From Flavobacterium marginilacus (GTDB taxonomy: Bacteria; Bacteroidota; Bacteroidia; Flavobacteriales; Flavobacteriaceae): a stretch of DNA of 64,000 nucleotides. The position numbers were made by a program, and so were the translations under genes. A model generated the notes under the pieces. The model was given only the letters and a program-made list of their open reading frames with translations. It did no database searches and was not told the DNA's origin. Below are positions 61,832 to 64,000 of this stretch, in pieces. How positions within the stretch are numbered: the stretch's first letter is position 1; each line of letters begins with the position of its first letter. Location of the stretch: positions 1,364,001 through 1,428,000 of the forward strand of contig NZ_CP113975.1 of NCBI RefSeq assembly GCF_026870155.1, read 5' to 3'.

Positions 61832-62974
61832 TCAGCTTAATAAATTTAAAATACATATTTGTATGCGTTCCCTGTCAGCATCGCTCAAGTTTGATCCCGA
61901 AGGAAGGCTCAATCCATTTTCAAATAATGTTTCGGCAGTTTTTCCTCCATAGAATGGATAGTTTTTATACAAAGGCTGCAGGTGCATTGGTTTCCATAAA
62001 GGTCTGCACTCGATATTTGAATCCAGTAAAGTCAGCCGTATAGTTTCTTTATCGATTCCGTTTTTGGTTTTGGCAGGATCTACAAGAATAGAAGTCAGCC
62101 AATAGTTGGAAAAATAGTCTGGATCTGTTGTCGAGAAAACAGTGATTCCTGGTATATTTTCGAAAAGAGAAACATAAAAATCGTGCATGGCTCTTCGCAG
62201 TGCGATATGTTTGTCGAGAACTTTCATCTGACCGCGTCCAATGCCAGCACAAATATTGCTCATCTGGTAATTAAAACCCAGTTCACTGTGCTGATAATGA
62301 GGTGCTTCATCTTTGGCCTGCGAAGCTAAAAACTGAGTTTTTTTCTTCAGCTGTTGGCTTGAAGTGATTATCGCTCCTCCTCCAGAGGTAGTTATAATTT
62401 TATTTCCGTTAAATGAAAAAACGCTGATATCTCCAAAAGTACCGCATTTTTGTCCTTTATAACTGCTTCCCAAAGCTTCGGCACTGTCTTCAAGAATAGG
62501 AATATTATATTTGTCGGCAACGGCTCTAACTTCGTCTATTTTATAAGGGGTTCCATATAGATGGACTGTTATTATTGCTTTCGGGACCAGCCCTTTGTTA
62601 ATCGTATCTACAATAGCATTTTCTAAAGCTATAGGGCAAAGATTCCAGGTTTCTGATTCACTGTCAATGAAAATAGGAGCTGCTCCTTGATATAAAATTG
62701 GATTTGCTGATGCTGAAAATGTCAGAGATTGACAGATTACTGCATCGCCTGGTTTTACATTTAAAAGTATTAAGCCTAAATGAATAGCGGCGGTTGCAGA
62801 ACTTAGTGCGGTTACAAAAACACCATGAGACAGGTATTTTTCTAAATCATGTTCAAATTCGGTTATGTTTGCTCCAAATGGAGCAATCCAATTCGAGTCA
62901 AATGCATCCTGTATGTAGTTAAGTTCGGAGCCTCCCATGTGCGGAGAGGATAACCATATTTTTGGGTTGCTCAT
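61832..62974 (-). CDS. DegT/DnrJ/EryC1-family sugar aminotransferase
   Basis: A 380-residue PLP enzyme of the type that aminates keto-sugar nucleotides for surface polysaccharides. The start IWLSSPHMGGSELNYIQDAF is typical. Lys192 in SFNGNKIITTSGGG is the PLP-binding residue, and EDSAEALGSSYKGQKCGTFGD precedes it. The motif set is close to UDP-4-keto-6-deoxy-HexNAc 4-aminotransferases such as PglE. No other sugar-nucleotide genes are visible in the window, so the rest of a pathway would lie elsewhere. Confidence 0.9.
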   Translation of the reverse strand: MSNPKIWLSSPHMGGSELNYIQDAFDSNWIAPFGANITEFEHDLEKYLSHGVFVTALSSATAAIHLGLILLNVKPGDAVICQSLTFSASANPILYQGAAPIFIDSESETWNLCPIALENAIVDTINKGLVPKAIITVHLYGTPYKIDEVRAVADKYNIPILEDSAEALGSSYKGQKCGTFGDISVFSFNGNKIITTSGGGAIITSSQQLKKKTQFLASQAKDEAPHYQHSELGFNYQMSNICAGIGRGQMKVLDKHIALRRAMHDFYVSLFENIPGITVFSTTDPDYFSNYWLTSILVDPAKTKNGIDKETIRLTLLDSNIECRPLWKPMHLQPLYKNYPFYGGKTAETLFENGLSLPSGSNLSDADRERIQICILNLLS

Positions 62975-63046
62975 TGTTTTTAGACATTAAAATCACAGAA
63001 TTTAAAAAAATGATTTTGGCTGATGCTTGTTTTTGTTCAATATTGA

Positions 63047-63079
63047 ATATTTATTTGGTTTTTAAAACCAAATAAATAT
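63047..63079. promoter_or_regulatory. 33-bp perfect palindrome upstream of the aminotransferase gene
   Basis: ATATTTATTTGGTTTT (63047-63062), a single T, then its exact complement (63064-63079). It lies 73 bases upstream of the aminotransferase start and next to the amidase terminator. It could be an operator or a second hairpin; no U run follows on the minus strand. Confidence 0.5.
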
Positions 63080-63085
63080 AAACAT

Positions 63086-63121
63086 AAAAACGCTTTTTGG
63101 TTAATCCAAAAAGCGTTTTTT
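63086..63121 (-). terminator. Terminator of the amidase gene
   Basis: A perfect 15-bp stem AAAAACGCTTTTTGG / CCAAAAAGCGTTTTT with a 5-base loop, 16 bases past the amidase stop on the minus strand. It is symmetrical, so it could work both ways. Confidence 0.93.
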
Positions 63122-63136
63122 GTGAAATATTGTTTT

Positions 63137-64000
63137 CTATTTTTTGTAAACAGAATAGATGGTGCTGATTGTTTTTTCGTCCAAAATATCATTAATTTCA
63201 GTCTGCATGAAATGAAGTTTAAAAGCGATAATGGCTGCGGAAAGATTTTTAGTACTGTAACCTATAACCTGTAAGCCTTGTTCTGTATTGAATTCAGGCG
63301 GAGGACACGGGAGTATGTCATCTGGCCAAACGCCAAAACCATTTGCTGCCAAAAGTTTCCAAGGAAATAAAGCGCTTGGGTCTTTTTTTCTTGTTGGGGC
63401 GATGTCAGCGTGTCCTATTATATTTTGAGTTGGGATATTGTAATCTTTTTTTAATTTGGTCAAAAGAGCCAGTAAAGTATTGATTTGTAAATCAGAAAAA
63501 GGCTCGGTGCCATTATTGTCTAATTCAATGCCGATGGAACTGGAGTTGATGTCAGTGTTTTTCCCCCATGAACCATTTCCGGCATGCCAGGCTCTTAAAT
63601 AATCATTGAGCATGTGAACCACTTTTCCGTCCCTGCCGATTACATAGTGAGCGCTTACATTGGTTTGTTTTAAAGTAAAAGTTTTTAAAGTCTGCTGTAT
63701 AGAATCCTGCGCAGTATGGTGAATAATAATAAAATTTGGCTTTCTTAAATTAAAATTTACTGTACCCACCCATTCAGATACAATGCCGTTTTGTAAAACC
63801 TTAGTGTCAGTTTTAGAAAGCGTATCTTTATAATTAAGTAATTGATTGTTGTATCGGTAAGCGATGCTGTCAATCACAACAAAAGGCTGGTTTTTTAAAG
63901 GAGTAGCTTCTTTTACAGCGATAGTTTCATTTAAAGATTTTATTTGGTCATTATAAACTTTTTCACTTGACTTATGTGGATTTGGACCGCATGAAACAAT
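63137..64000 (-). CDS. N-acetylmuramoyl-L-alanine amidase (Amidase_2), lipoprotein, 5' end outside window
   Basis: The frame is open to the last base of the window, so the start lies beyond it and the GTG at 63877 is internal. At the edge it reads IVSCGPNPHKSSEKV, a lipobox-like Cys, so this is probably a lipoprotein. The amidase domain has zinc-ligand His in IIHHTAQ, AHYVIGRDGKVVHM, the SIGIELDNNG segment and the C-terminal GHADIAPTRKKDPSALFPW with the other His/Asp ligands. It should cut the bond between MurNAc and the stem peptide, like AmpD/AmiD, and may take part in peptidoglycan turnover in the periplasm. Confidence 0.9.
   Translation of the reverse strand: MVSCGPNPHKSSEKVYNDQIKSLNETIAVKEATPLKNQPFVVIDSIAYRYNNQLLNYKDTLSKTDTKVLQNGIVSEWVGTVNFNLRKPNFIIIHHTAQDSIQQTLKTFTLKQTNVSAHYVIGRDGKVVHMLNDYLRAWHAGNGSWGKNTDINSSSIGIELDNNGTEPFSDLQINTLLALLTKLKKDYNIPTQNIIGHADIAPTRKKDPSALFPWKLLAANGFGVWPDDILPCPPPEFNTEQGLQVIGYSTKNLSAAIIAFKLHFMQTEINDILDEKTISTIYSVYKK

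Overview
The window looks like a chromosomal segment of a member of the Flavobacteriia, most likely Flavobacterium or a close relative. The reasons are the AT-rich composition, two SusC/SusD pairs, a one-piece hybrid two-component regulator, Bacteroidetes-type lipoproteins (a Cys followed by Ser/Asp/Asn-rich residues), short leaders carrying TAnnTTTG -7 boxes, and intergenic hairpins of the kind common in Flavobacterium. No rRNA, tRNA, CRISPR array, integrase or intact insertion sequence was seen. The genes at both edges are cut by the window: a radical SAM protein at the left and a lipoprotein amidase at the right both begin outside it.

Layout. 1-9.5 kb: a B12-type radical SAM protein, a 162-bp palindromic element, an outer-membrane protein, a three-gene biotin-dependent acyl-CoA carboxylase operon, and a type II restriction-modification pair that overlaps tail to tail and looks acquired. 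9.7-12.3 kb: an OmpR-type response regulator and histidine kinase on the minus strand, then a DUF1573 protein. 12.4-17.4 kb (plus strand): two SGNH-type carbohydrate esterases and a GH3 glucosidase. 17.5-31.3 kb (minus strand): a beta-1,4-galactan utilisation locus with a hybrid two-component sensor (HTCS), SusC, SusD, a SusE-like protein, GH53 endo-galactanase and GH2 beta-galactosidase. 31.5-42.5 kb (minus strand): a beta-mannan operon with GH26, GPH-family sugar transporter, GH130 phosphorylase, AGE-family epimerase, a two-module binding protein, a second GH26, GH5 (subfamily 7-like) mannanase and GH97. 42.8-57.6 kb (plus strand, divergent): AraC regulator, a second SusC/SusD pair, an IPT/TIG lipoprotein, GH2, GH27 alpha-galactosidase, a GH5 (subfamily 2-like) endoglucanase and a hybrid histidine kinase. 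57.6-64 kb: GNAT acetyltransferase, aldehyde dehydrogenase, porin-like barrel, DegT-type aminotransferase and amidase.

How it works together (inference). The 12-57 kb stretch reads as a plant cell-wall hemicellulose island. Surface endo-enzymes (GH26 lipoprotein, GH5, GH53) cut mannan, glucomannan or galactan. The two SusCD pumps import oligosaccharides. Periplasmic esterases and exo-enzymes (GH27, GH97, GH2, GH3) strip acetyl, galactose and glucose. Mannobiose then crosses the inner membrane through the GPH carrier, is epimerised to mannosyl-glucose by the AGE enzyme and is phosphorolysed by GH130 to mannose-1-phosphate and glucose. Galactan use is probably controlled by the HTCS and mannan use by the AraC protein. 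The set of activities fits acetylated galactoglucomannan plus pectic galactan.

Five coding starts or ends are placed differently from a naive longest-ORF reading, because the extra N-termini lie on TTG codons, inside a terminator, upstream of a clear signal peptide, or run off the window edge.
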